From Clostridiaceae bacterium (GTDB lineage Bacteria; Bacillota; Clostridia; Oscillospirales; Butyricicoccaceae), in NCBI GenBank assembly GCA_016293155.1, contig JAEDEU010000028.1:1-16912 (forward strand): DNA of 16,912 nt, read 5' to 3'. Position numbers and translations under genes: made by a program. Positions 1 through 6,608 of the stretch are shown piece by piece. The number at the start of each line of letters is the position of its first letter. Position 1 is the stretch's first letter. The notes under the pieces were generated by a model, which was not told the origin of the DNA, searched no databases, and saw only the letters and a program-made list of their open reading frames with translations.

Positions 1-52
1 CATTCGCTTGACGTGCGAAAGGTCAGCGGTTCGAGACCGTTAGTGTCCACCA
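1..52 (+). tRNA. tRNA-Val(GAC), 3' part (5' end outside window)
   Basis: The window opens inside a tRNA. An anticodon stem TTCGC/GCGAA (3-7 with 15-19) closes a seven-base loop TTGACGT whose middle three bases are GAC, which reads Val codon GUC. A five-base variable loop (20-24), a T-arm with TTCGAGA loop (25-41), the 3' acceptor strand AGTGTCC, discriminator A and an encoded CCA (50-52) follow. The D-arm and 5' acceptor strand lie upstream of the window, so the identity rests on the anticodon alone. Base 37 is G, whereas A is the usual base in tRNA-Val. Confidence 0.9.
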
Positions 53-60
53 AAAAGAAA

Positions 61-101
61 CCCTGCTTTGATACGCTGTGTATCAGAGTCAGGGTTTTTT
101 C
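61..101 (+). terminator. Intrinsic terminator of the tRNA
   Basis: CCCTG (61-65) pairs with CAGGG (90-94) and an inner stem CTTTGATAC pairs with GTATCAGAG with one bulged T. Six T's and more pyrimidines follow. On the minus strand the same stem is followed by TTTCTTTTT, so it could also stop transcription arriving from the right. Confidence 0.88.
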
Positions 102-121
102 TTTTTCCTAACCAATTGAAA

Positions 122-155
122 CGAAAGCGGCACCGCAGATGCAGTGCCGCTTTCG
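122..155 (-). terminator. Probable terminator of the amidotransferase gene
   Basis: A perfect 12-bp stem (122-133 with 144-155, CGAAAGCGGCAC) has a 10-base loop and lies just beyond the stop codon of the minus-strand gene. The following T-tract on the minus strand (TTTCAATTGG) is short, so termination may be shared with the tRNA hairpin at 61-101. Confidence 0.6.
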
Positions 156-198
156 GCATATAGAAAACAGCGCTGATTTTCGCGCTGTGCTGATTCTG

Positions 199-912
199 TT
201 ATGTCTCGCTGTTCGGGCGGCAGGCACGCAGGAACGCGTCAAAAATCGCCTGCTGCTCCCGTGAGCTGTGCCCCCAAAACTCCGGATGCCACTGCACTGC
301 CCAGACAAAACGCTTGTCTCTGCGGCAGACCGCCTCAATCAATCCGTCCTCGGAAACCGCCATCACCTCCAGCGAAGGCGCAAGTTCCCGCACTGCCTGA
401 TGATGATAGCTGTTGACCGAAAGCGTTTCGGTTTTCAACAGCTCATACAGTGGGGTATTTGGCAAAACCGTAACCTGATGCACACCTCTGTCATACGGCG
501 GCTGCATGGCATGGCTGATTTTGGACGGACGCTCGCTCGGCAGATCCTGATACAGCGTCCCGCCGAGTGCCGCATTGATAAACTGAATGCCGCGGCAGAT
601 GCCCAGCACCGGCAAATCCATGCGCAGCGCGCTCTCCAGCAGAACGGATTCCATTTCGTCACGCGCCGCGCAGACGGTGCATTTTCCGCTGTCCTCCGCT
701 CCATAGGTCTGCGGCATCGTGTCGTGTCCTCCGGTAATCAGCAGCCCGTCGAAGGTGCGGAGCAGCTCCGCCGCGTCCTCCTGCTCCGCGTGCAGCGGGA
801 GCATGACCGGAATGCCGCCTGCCCGCGTGATACCATCAAAATAGCCGGGCAGCATCCAGAGACTTTCCTTTTCGTCGTCATACAGCGCGGTTACCGCAAT
901 CACTGGTTTCAT
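199..912 (-). CDS. Class I glutamine amidotransferase-like hydrolase (PuuD / peptidase C26 type)
   Basis: The 237-residue protein has the complete class I amidotransferase-type triad: nucleophile Cys106 in GICRG, then His209 and Glu211 in the WHPE box. The N-terminal KPVIAVTA start, the LLITGGHD oxyanion-side loop (about 57-64) and the stand-alone architecture match the gamma-glutamyl-gamma-aminobutyrate hydrolase (PuuD) branch of peptidase family C26. These cytosolic enzymes cleave gamma-glutamyl amides, and the true substrate may differ. No other putrescine-degradation gene is visible nearby, so a GABA pathway role is not supported by context. The start is chosen because AAGGAGAG lies a few bases upstream. 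The but terminator hairpin (941-962) lies just before it and no strong promoter is seen in the short gap, so some read-through from but is possible. Confidence 0.88.
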   Translation of the reverse strand: MKPVIAVTALYDDEKESLWMLPGYFDGITRAGGIPVMLPLHAEQEDAAELLRTFDGLLITGGHDTMPQTYGAEDSGKCTVCAARDEMESVLLESALRMDLPVLGICRGIQFINAALGGTLYQDLPSERPSKISHAMQPPYDRGVHQVTVLPNTPLYELLKTETLSVNSYHHQAVRELAPSLEVMAVSEDGLIEAVCRRDKRFVWAVQWHPEFWGHSSREQQAIFDAFLRACRPNSET

Positions 913-940
913 TGAACTTCTCTCCTTAAACGCAAACAGA

Positions 941-962
941 CCGGCACAGGGATCTGTGCCGG
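941..962 (-). terminator. Hairpin downstream of the CoA-transferase gene
   Basis: CCGGCACAG (941-949) and CTGTGCCGG (954-962) form a perfect 9-bp stem with a GGAT loop, 22 bases past the but stop codon. The minus-strand tail is only moderately T-rich (TCTGTTTGCGTTT), so termination may be partial and allow read-through into the amidotransferase gene. Confidence 0.65.
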
Positions 963-984
963 CCTTCCGTTGCCGTAATCTTAA

Positions 985-2325
985 TTATCTTTTGTTGCTG
1001 CGCTTCCAGATCTTCATCTTCTCCGCCTCCGCGATCAGCTCCTCGCGGAAATCCGGATGTGCAATCGAAATGATCGCCTCTGCGCGCTGCCAGGACGTCA
1101 TGCCCTTGACGCAGACCTTGCCGTGCTCCGTGACAAGATAGTGAACATTCGGACGGGTATCCGTGACGATGGAGCCGTTTGCCAGCGTCGGGCGGATGCG
1201 GCTGTGCACCGTGCCGTCCTTGCCCGTAAAGGTGGACGAGCAGCAGATAAAGCTCTTGCCGCCGTTGGACAGATATGCGCCCAGAACGAAGTCCAGCTGA
1301 CCGCCTGCACCGGAAATATGCTTGGTGCCTGCGGACTCTGCATTAACCTGACCGAACAGGTCGATATCGACTACATTGTTGATGGACATGAAGTTATCCA
1401 GCTGAGCGATGACGCGCGCATCGTTGGTATAGCCGACGGATGCTGCCATACATGCCGGGTTGTCGTCGATATAATCATACAGCTTCTGCGTACCTGCCGC
1501 GAACGCATAGGTCTGTCTGCCCTTGTCGATGTTCTTGCAGCTGCCGTCGATCTTGCCTGCCATTGCCAGATCAACAAAGGCATCGACATACATCTCGGTA
1601 TGTACGCCCAGATGCTTCAGGTCGGAATCCGCAATTGCAGAGCCGACTGCATTCGGCATACCGCCGATGCCCAGCTGTAAGCAGGAGCCGTTCGGGATTT
1701 CCTCCACGATCAGCTTTGCGACCGCACGGTCGATATCGGTGATCGGCGGAGCGCCCAGAATGCCGATATCCGGATTGCCGCCCTCGACAACCATCGTAAC
1801 ATCGGAGATATGGATGCTCTCCTCTGCACCGCCCAGTACGCGCGGCAGATTCGGGTTGACCTCGACAATAATTACCTTGGACTTGTCGCAGACCGCAGCC
1901 ATATGGGATGCACTCGGGCCAAAGCTGAAGTATCCGTGCTTGTCCATCGGGGAAACCTGGAACATTGCCACGTCAATCGGATCGCAGTGCTCGCGGTAGT
2001 AACGCGGCAGCTCGGAATAGCGCAGCGCATTGTAGTATCCCATGCCGGCAGCAATGATCTTGCGCTCAATGCCGCTCATGTGCCAGGAGTTCCACGAAAA
2101 ATGCTCCGGTGCATTCGGTACCTTTGCGATCTCCGGCATCCACAGGCATACGCCGCCGCGGATCTTTACATCAAACAGTTCCTCGGAACGGGCTGCCAGT
2201 GCCTTGTCCAGCTCAAACGGCGTGCCGGTGCACCAGCCAAAGTCCACCCAGTCACCACTCTTGACGACCTTGACGGCCTCCTCGGCGGTTTTGAGCTTAT
2301 TCTGATATAATTCTTGATAATTCAT
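985..2325 (-). CDS. but: Butyryl-CoA:acetate CoA-transferase
   Basis: The 446-residue protein belongs to the acetyl-CoA hydrolase/transferase family. It is closest, from memory, to the But enzymes of gut butyrate producers, which move CoA from butyryl-CoA to acetate and release butyrate in the cytosol. But-like features are the N-terminal GDWVDFGWCTGTP, WNSWHMSGIERK, SPMDKHGYFSFGPSASH, the glycine-rich LGIGGMPNAVG, and HTEMYVDAF with the likely CoA-ester-forming Glu244. SGAGGQLDFVLGAYL and the ending KIWKRSNKR also fit. The frame is open to a TTG at 2334, but GGGG at 2335-2338 is nine bases from the ATG at 2325, so that ATG is preferred. It has its own consensus promoter and lies 100 bases after the aldo/keto reductase gene. 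4-Hydroxybutyrate CoA-transferase is the main alternative. Confidence 0.92.
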   Translation of the reverse strand: MNYQELYQNKLKTAEEAVKVVKSGDWVDFGWCTGTPFELDKALAARSEELFDVKIRGGVCLWMPEIAKVPNAPEHFSWNSWHMSGIERKIIAAGMGYYNALRYSELPRYYREHCDPIDVAMFQVSPMDKHGYFSFGPSASHMAAVCDKSKVIIVEVNPNLPRVLGGAEESIHISDVTMVVEGGNPDIGILGAPPITDIDRAVAKLIVEEIPNGSCLQLGIGGMPNAVGSAIADSDLKHLGVHTEMYVDAFVDLAMAGKIDGSCKNIDKGRQTYAFAAGTQKLYDYIDDNPACMAASVGYTNDARVIAQLDNFMSINNVVDIDLFGQVNAESAGTKHISGAGGQLDFVLGAYLSNGGKSFICCSSTFTGKDGTVHSRIRPTLANGSIVTDTRPNVHYLVTEHGKVCVKGMTSWQRAEAIISIAHPDFREELIAEAEKMKIWKRSNKR

Positions 2326-2359
2326 GCATTTCAACCCCGTTTCTAAAATTTACAAGCTA

Positions 2360-2388
2360 ATTATAGCACGAGAGGGCGTTTTTTTCAA
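2360..2388 (-). promoter_or_regulatory. Sigma-A type promoter of but
   Basis: On the minus strand TTGAAA (2383-2388), exactly 17 bases, then TATAAT (2360-2365). This near-consensus match lies about 35 bases before the start codon and suggests strong constitutive expression. Confidence 0.85.
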
Positions 2389-2425
2389 TTTTGCGTTTAT
2401 GCCAACTGTTGGTAGTTTGTTGGAA

Positions 2426-3274
2426 TTAATACACAAGATTGTCCGGATCCAATCCCGACCAGCCGCAGTCGGTCAGAGCGCTGATGCGCTGCATGTCCGC
2501 TTCCTCCAGCTCGAAATCGAATACCTGACTGTTTTCCAGAATGCGCGCCGGCGTAACCGACTTCGGCAGCGGGATCACACCGCGCTGCACGCTCCAGCGC
2601 AGGCAGACCTGTGCGATGCTCTTTCCGTACTTTTGGGCAATCTCCTGTACCTCCGGTACGGAGAAGATGCGTCCGGTGGACAGCGGGCTCCAGCCCTCGA
2701 CGACCATATTGTGCTCACGGCAGAATGCGATAAGCTCGTCCTGCGGCATACCCGGATGGATCTCCACCTGATCGACCATCGGCATGATTTTTGCGTGCTT
2801 CATGATGTTTTCCAGATGACGCGGGCGGAAGTTGCTCACACCGATTGCCTTGATCGCGCCGGATTCATAAAGCTCCTCAAACGCGCGCCAGGTTTCCAGA
2901 TTCATCTCTTCCCAGTTGTCAAAATACTTCGGATCGTGCGGCCAGTGAATCAGGTACAGATCCAGATAATCCGTGCGCAGCGCTTCCAGCGTGCGCGCAA
3001 AGGCATCCAGCGTGGACTGATAGCCCTGATGCGGATTCCACAGCTTGGAGGTCAGGAAAATCTCCTCGCGCGGGATGCCGGACTCGGCGATTGCCTGTCC
3101 GACACCGCCCTCATTGCCGTATGCGGTTGCGGTGTCGATGTGCCGATATCCGACGCGAAGCGCCTCTGCAACCGAGCGGGCTGCCTCCTCTGCCGGTGTT
3201 TTCCAGGTTCCGAAGCCCAGACACGGAATCGAGGTTCCGTTGCTGAGCGGAATGCGTGTCTGAAGTGTCTGCAT
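2426..3274 (-). CDS. Aldo/keto reductase (AKR5-like, NADPH-dependent)
   Basis: The 282-residue single-domain protein has the usual family length. The catalytic tetrad is complete: Asp47 (RHIDTA), Tyr52, Lys77 (LTSKLW) and His110 (LIHWP). GVSNF (145-149) and the cofactor loop PLPKSV (235-240) with Lys238 are typical of the AKR3/AKR5 group that includes 2,5-diketo-D-gluconate and methylglyoxal reductases. It should reduce small aldehydes or ketones with NADPH in the cytosol, but the physiological substrate cannot be read from sequence. AAAGGA lies nine bases before the ATG. No convincing terminator separates it from but, so transcripts could run through. It is divergent from the lactate dehydrogenase gene. 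Confidence 0.92.
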   Translation of the reverse strand: MQTLQTRIPLSNGTSIPCLGFGTWKTPAEEAARSVAEALRVGYRHIDTATAYGNEGGVGQAIAESGIPREEIFLTSKLWNPHQGYQSTLDAFARTLEALRTDYLDLYLIHWPHDPKYFDNWEEMNLETWRAFEELYESGAIKAIGVSNFRPRHLENIMKHAKIMPMVDQVEIHPGMPQDELIAFCREHNMVVEGWSPLSTGRIFSVPEVQEIAQKYGKSIAQVCLRWSVQRGVIPLPKSVTPARILENSQVFDFELEEADMQRISALTDCGWSGLDPDNLVY

Positions 3275-3388
3275 AATAAAGATTCCTTTCTGTTGGTGCT
3301 GAAACTGAATTCATTGCAGTGTTACGTATTAATCATAGCACATCGGACAACCTAATGAAACAGAAAACTGCGAAAGGCTGTGAAAAAA

Positions 3389-4330
3389 ATGATCTCTTAT
3401 CAGAAATGCGGCATCGTCGGCTGCGGCTCGGTCGGCGCCGCCTCCGCCTATACCCTCGCCACGGGCGGACTGTTCTCCGAGCTGGTGCTCATCGACATCA
3501 ACAAGGAAAAGGCACACGGCGAAGCAATGGATATCAGTCACGGTATCTCCTTTGCACGTCCGTGCCGTGTGTATGCGGGTGATTATGCCGACCTCGCCGG
3601 CTGCGGACTGATTATCATCGCAGCGGGCGTGGGACAAAAGCCGGGAGAAAGCCGTCTGAATCTGCTGCGCCGCAATGCCGCGGTCATGAAAACGGTCATT
3701 GGTTCTATCACCGCAGTGAATCAGGAATGCATCCTGCTCGTGGTATCCAACCCGGTCGATCTGCTCACCTACATGACGCTGCGTATTTCCGGCTTTCCTT
3801 CCTCCCGCGTCATCGGCTCCGGTACCGTACTGGACACGGCACGGCTCAAATATCTGCTCGGTCAGCGGCTGAATGTGGACAGCCGCAATGTGCACGCCTT
3901 TATCATCGGTGAGCATGGAGACAGCGAGCTTGCCGTGTGGTCAAGCGCAAACATTTCCGGTGTGGATCTGAGCGATTACTGCGGACTGACCGGCTCGTGC
4001 GGCACGGACTGTCTCACGGATATTTATGAAACCGTCAAGCGCTCGGCGTATTCCATCATCAACGCCAAGGGCGCAACCTATTACGGCATCGCCATGTCCG
4101 TCCAGCGCATTGCCGAATGCATTGTGCGCGATGAGCACAGCGTTCTTCCGGTATCCTCCCTGATTTCCGGACATTACGGGCTGAAGGATATCTGTCTCAG
4201 CCTTCCCTGTGTGCTCGGGCGCAGCGGTGTGGAAACCGTGCTGGACATCCCGCTCAGCGAGGAGGAGCATCAAAAGCTCACCGGCTCGGCGCGCACACTT
4301 TCCGAACTGGTACAGCAGCTGGAGCTGTAA
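3389..4330 (+). CDS. ldh: L-lactate dehydrogenase
   Basis: The 313-residue NAD-dependent LDH/MDH family enzyme interconverts pyruvate and L-lactate in the cytosol. The Rossmann motif GIVGCGSVG lies at 8-16, with Asp36 for NAD binding. The substrate loop GQKPGESR (82-89) has Gln83, the lactate-type specificity residue (Arg in malate dehydrogenases), and Arg89. SNPVDLLTY is at 120-128, Asp149 and Arg152 follow, and proton-relay His176 sits in GEHGDSE. A GTG at 3380 opens the frame earlier, but AAAGG at 3373-3377 fits the ATG at 3389 better. The gene is monocistronic with a strong terminator. With but it gives two routes for disposing of reducing power. Confidence 0.95.
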   Translation: MISYQKCGIVGCGSVGAASAYTLATGGLFSELVLIDINKEKAHGEAMDISHGISFARPCRVYAGDYADLAGCGLIIIAAGVGQKPGESRLNLLRRNAAVMKTVIGSITAVNQECILLVVSNPVDLLTYMTLRISGFPSSRVIGSGTVLDTARLKYLLGQRLNVDSRNVHAFIIGEHGDSELAVWSSANISGVDLSDYCGLTGSCGTDCLTDIYETVKRSAYSIINAKGATYYGIAMSVQRIAECIVRDEHSVLPVSSLISGHYGLKDICLSLPCVLGRSGVETVLDIPLSEEEHQKLTGSARTLSELVQQLEL

Positions 4331-4337
4331 TCATGCA

Positions 4338-4371
4338 GACCCGCCCGCAATACTGCGGACGGGTCCTTTTT
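4338..4371 (+). terminator. Terminator of ldh
   Basis: GACCCG-c-CCGCA (4338-4349) pairs with TGCGG-a-CGGGTC (4354-4365) around an ATAC loop, followed by CTTTTT. It starts eight bases past the ldh stop codon. Confidence 0.9.
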
Positions 4372-4416
4372 GCTCAGGCGCAGTCAGCTCGGCTCCATGC
4401 GCCCCGGAGTCATGTG

Positions 4417-4788
4417 TTAATCGCCAATCGGATCGTTAATCAGACTGGCAGCCTTGAACTGATGGCGGTGTCCGTCCGACACCTGCGTAACGGACTCCAG
4501 GAAGTGAACGTGACGTCCGCCGCCGACCGGAATCGCACCGCCCGATCTGCCGCAGAACTCATGAAAATGATCTTCATAAAAATCTGTGCGGAATTTTACC
4601 TCATGCACATGGTCGTTGCCCATGGGAATCACTTCATCGCTGACCGTAGCAAAGCGGTGGTTATGCGGATCACATTTTCCTGCAATCTCCGTGCTGCCCA
4701 GGATCTCGTGTACGTGAGTCTGCCGCTCCCGTTCCCGTTCCTGCTCGCATTCGCAGGAGCCTTTGCTGTTGAAATCTGGATATACCAT
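4417..4788 (-). CDS. ymaF: YmaF-family protein with six His-x-His motifs
   Basis: The 123-residue protein resembles the Bacillus YmaF family, a small family of unknown function. HxH pairs recur at 25/27, 42/44, 60/62, 74/76, 93/95 and 107/109, spaced 14-19 residues apart. Many are in a repeated H-V-H-E or H-N-H-R-F context. This suggests a short beta-repeat that presents histidines, presumably to a metal. The N-terminus carries a CEC pair (Cys12, Cys14) and a charged Glu/Arg run. There is no signal peptide or membrane segment. AAGGAG lies nine bases before the ATG. The gene is divergent from the Cu/Zn-SOD-like gene, which makes a shared role in metal or oxidative stress plausible. The family call is fairly secure, the function is inference. 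Confidence 0.8.
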   Translation of the reverse strand: MVYPDFNSKGSCECEQERERERQTHVHEILGSTEIAGKCDPHNHRFATVSDEVIPMGNDHVHEVKFRTDFYEDHFHEFCGRSGGAIPVGGGRHVHFLESVTQVSDGHRHQFKAASLINDPIGD

Positions 4789-4810
4789 AAAACCCTTCTC
4801 CTTCGGTTAT

Positions 4811-4822
4811 TCGGGGCCCCGA
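4811..4822. repeat. Perfect 12-bp palindrome between ymaF and the SOD-like gene
   Basis: TCGGGGCCCCGA is fully self-complementary and lies eight bases upstream of the ymaF ribosome binding site, in the 128-base divergent gap. It could be an operator or a structure in the ymaF leader. No regulator can be named from sequence. Confidence 0.45.
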
Positions 4823-4916
4823 TTTATCCTATGCCCGTGCTGCCGCCGCGGTTCGACAAGATTGGAGCAAATCACACCGGCTTCGCGCATTTCATATACT
4901 GAAGCGAGGTGATAAT

Positions 4917-5390
4917 ATGGACACCAGCAAGCTCCCGTTAAAGGGTTTTCCGTTTTTCCAACAGAACACACCCGCACTGCGCGCAGATATTGCAGGCTTA
5001 TCCGGTTATCCGGACATCAGCGGCACCGTTCTGTTTTACCGCACGCTCAAAGGTATCGTGATGATCTGGTCCATCTCCGGACTTCCCAAACGCACAGGCT
5101 GTGAAAGCTCCGTCTTTGCCTTCCACATTCACGATGGCACCAACTGCGGCGATGAGATTGGAGAGCATTACAATCCGCATGGCTGTCCGCATCCGCAGCA
5201 CGCCGGCGACCTTCCGCCGCTGTTTGCCAATGACGGCTATGCCTGGGGCGCGGTACTGACCAACCGGTTCTATCTCTGGGAAGTCATTGGAAAGCCACTT
5301 GTCATTCACGAGCGTCAGGACGACTTTAAAACCCAGCCTGCCGGAGATGCAGGCGAAAAAATCGCGTGCGGTTTGATTCGCAGAATTTGA
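4917..5390 (+). CDS. sodC: Cu/Zn superoxide dismutase family protein, cytosolic form
   Basis: The 157-residue protein carries nearly all SodC landmarks. Copper ligands are His70 and His72 (FHIHDG), bridging His84 (HYNP) and His131. Zinc ligands are likely His92, His95 and Asp98 (HAGDLPPL). Cys77 and Cys151 (KIACG) can form the conserved disulfide. The loop between the second and third zinc ligands is short, as in the Firmicutes subgroup. The electrostatic-guidance Arg of animal enzymes (GNAGSR) is replaced by Lys148 (GDAGEK). No signal peptide or lipobox is visible, which is unusual because bacterial SodC is generally exported. AGGTGAT precedes the ATG and a good terminator follows. It may be a true dismutase or a SOD-like metal-binding protein. 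Confidence 0.88.
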   Translation: MDTSKLPLKGFPFFQQNTPALRADIAGLSGYPDISGTVLFYRTLKGIVMIWSISGLPKRTGCESSVFAFHIHDGTNCGDEIGEHYNPHGCPHPQHAGDLPPLFANDGYAWGAVLTNRFYLWEVIGKPLVIHERQDDFKTQPAGDAGEKIACGLIRRI

Positions 5391-5394
5391 CCGC

Positions 5395-5432
5395 AGAGCA
5401 CTGACACTCTTTTTGTCGGTGCTCTTCTTTTT
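5395..5432 (+). terminator. Terminator of the SOD-like gene
   Basis: AGAGCACTGACA (5395-5406) pairs with TGTCGGTGCTCT (5414-5425) with one G-T wobble, followed by TCTTTTTT. Confidence 0.88.
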
Positions 5433-5443
5433 TCACTTTCGGA

Positions 5444-5472
5444 TTGTCATTTGGCGGGAACAAAGCTATAAT
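5444..5472 (+). promoter_or_regulatory. Promoter of the LacI-family regulator, with a possible operator
   Basis: TTGTCA (5444-5449), 17 bases, then TATAAT (5467-5472) form a near-consensus promoter 36 bases before the start codon. Directly after the -10 an imperfect palindrome TAGAT-GTAT-ATCTA (5472-5485) covers the expected transcription start and could serve autoregulation. It lacks the central CG of classic LacI-family operators, so that role is uncertain. Confidence 0.82.
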
Positions 5473-5508
5473 AGATGTATATCTAATGTAAAAAAGAGGG
5501 AAGGACGT

Positions 5509-6555
5509 ATGGCAACGACACTGAAAAAGCTCGCGGAGCATACCGGATATTCGCTCTCCACCATTTCGCGCGTGCTGAACAACGACCCGACTATCACAGT
5601 CGGAGAGCAGACACGCCGCAAAATCCTTGAGGCGGCCCACCAGCTCGGCTATACCGGCGGCTCCGGCAGGCGTGTGCGCCCGGAATCCGGTCCGTCCATG
5701 ACCATCGCAATTGCGGAAATGCTGACACCCGCGCAGCAGATGAGCGATCCATATTTTCTATATCTGAAGAATTTTGTCGAGCAGACCTGCTTTGAGTATA
5801 AAATCCAGACCGTTCCCCTGTATTCGGATGGCAATCAATATATGAGTCTGTCACAATCCGAAATCGACGGCATTATTGCGATCGGTATTTTTAGTAAAAA
5901 TCAGATCGAAGCGCTCTCTCAGCTCAGCTCCAATATTACCTTTCTGGATTCCTCCCCCGATGAGCTGCACTACGATTCGGTCATACTTAATTTCGAGCTG
6001 GGGATTGCGCAGGCAATCGACCATCTGCGCAGTTGGAACCACACAAAAATTGGCTTTGTCGGTCCGAAACGGCTGATTGACGAACAGAACACGCTTGTTC
6101 CGGAGCCTCGGCGCAGATTTTTTGAACACTATATGAGAGAATCCGGCATCTTCCGCCCGGAATTTGTCATTGAATCCCCGATGCGTGACAAGACCGCTGC
6201 TGCACGCGAAATCGTGGAACATATTTCCAGCGGCGTGGAAATGCCCACCGCACTGGTCACAGTCAATGAGGAAACCGCCATCGGTGTCATACAGGCGCTG
6301 CATTCTCTGGATCTGCGTGCACCGGACGACCTGAGCATTGTCAGCTTTAATGATACGGTGATGTCCTCCATCATCAGCCCTGCCCTGACCAGTGTCAGCA
6401 CGCATCTGGACTATATGAGCGCTACCGCAGTTAAGCTGGTATCCGAGCGCGCCTCGACGCCGCAGCACCGACCGGTGCGCCATTTTCCGCAAAAGGTAGT
6501 CATTCCACCCACGCTTGTTGTGCGCGAAAGCACTGCTCCCTATCTCTCCGAATAA
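5509..6555 (+). CDS. LacI/GalR-family transcriptional regulator (EbgR/GalR-like)
   Basis: The 348-residue protein has the full-length LacI architecture. The N-terminal helix-turn-helix has TLKKLAEHTGYSLSTISRVLNN (about 4-25, broken by family-typical substitutions) and a hinge around 45-60. A periplasmic-binding-protein-like effector domain follows, with DGIIAIG, IGFVGP, ALVTVNEETAIGVIQAL and DDLSIVSFNDT. The ITVGEQTRRKILEAA stretch resembles EbgR/GalR-type regulators of galactoside use, but the effector is unknown. The frame is open farther upstream. The ATG at 5509 is chosen because GAGGGAAGGA precedes it and the HTH must be near the N-terminus. No sugar enzyme or transporter is adjacent, so it probably regulates distant genes, itself, or the neighbouring exporter. 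Confidence 0.93.
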   Translation: MATTLKKLAEHTGYSLSTISRVLNNDPTITVGEQTRRKILEAAHQLGYTGGSGRRVRPESGPSMTIAIAEMLTPAQQMSDPYFLYLKNFVEQTCFEYKIQTVPLYSDGNQYMSLSQSEIDGIIAIGIFSKNQIEALSQLSSNITFLDSSPDELHYDSVILNFELGIAQAIDHLRSWNHTKIGFVGPKRLIDEQNTLVPEPRRRFFEHYMRESGIFRPEFVIESPMRDKTAAAREIVEHISSGVEMPTALVTVNEETAIGVIQALHSLDLRAPDDLSIVSFNDTVMSSIISPALTSVSTHLDYMSATAVKLVSERASTPQHRPVRHFPQKVVIPPTLVVRESTAPYLSE

Positions 6556-6558
6556 CAA

Positions 6559-6604
6559 AACAGTCTGTCCGGAACCGCTTTCCGAGACAGACTGTTCCTT
6601 TTTT
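6559..6604. terminator. Bidirectional terminator between the LacI-type and TauE-type genes
   Basis: AACAGTCTGTC (6559-6569) pairs perfectly with GACAGACTGTT (6585-6595). CCTTTTTT follows on the plus strand and TTTGTTATT on the minus strand, so the convergent genes share it. Confidence 0.88.
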
Positions 6605-6608
6605 GCCG

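Noticed and set aside
2324..3355. A 343-codon plus-strand open frame opposite the aldo/keto reductase
   Set aside because: The minus strand encodes a complete aldo/keto reductase with all four catalytic residues. The plus-strand translation shows no domain.
3300..3388. Search for a Rex-type redox operator upstream of ldh and the aldo/keto reductase
   Set aside because: No TTGTTAA-N4-TTAACAA-like palindrome was found in this gap or upstream of but.
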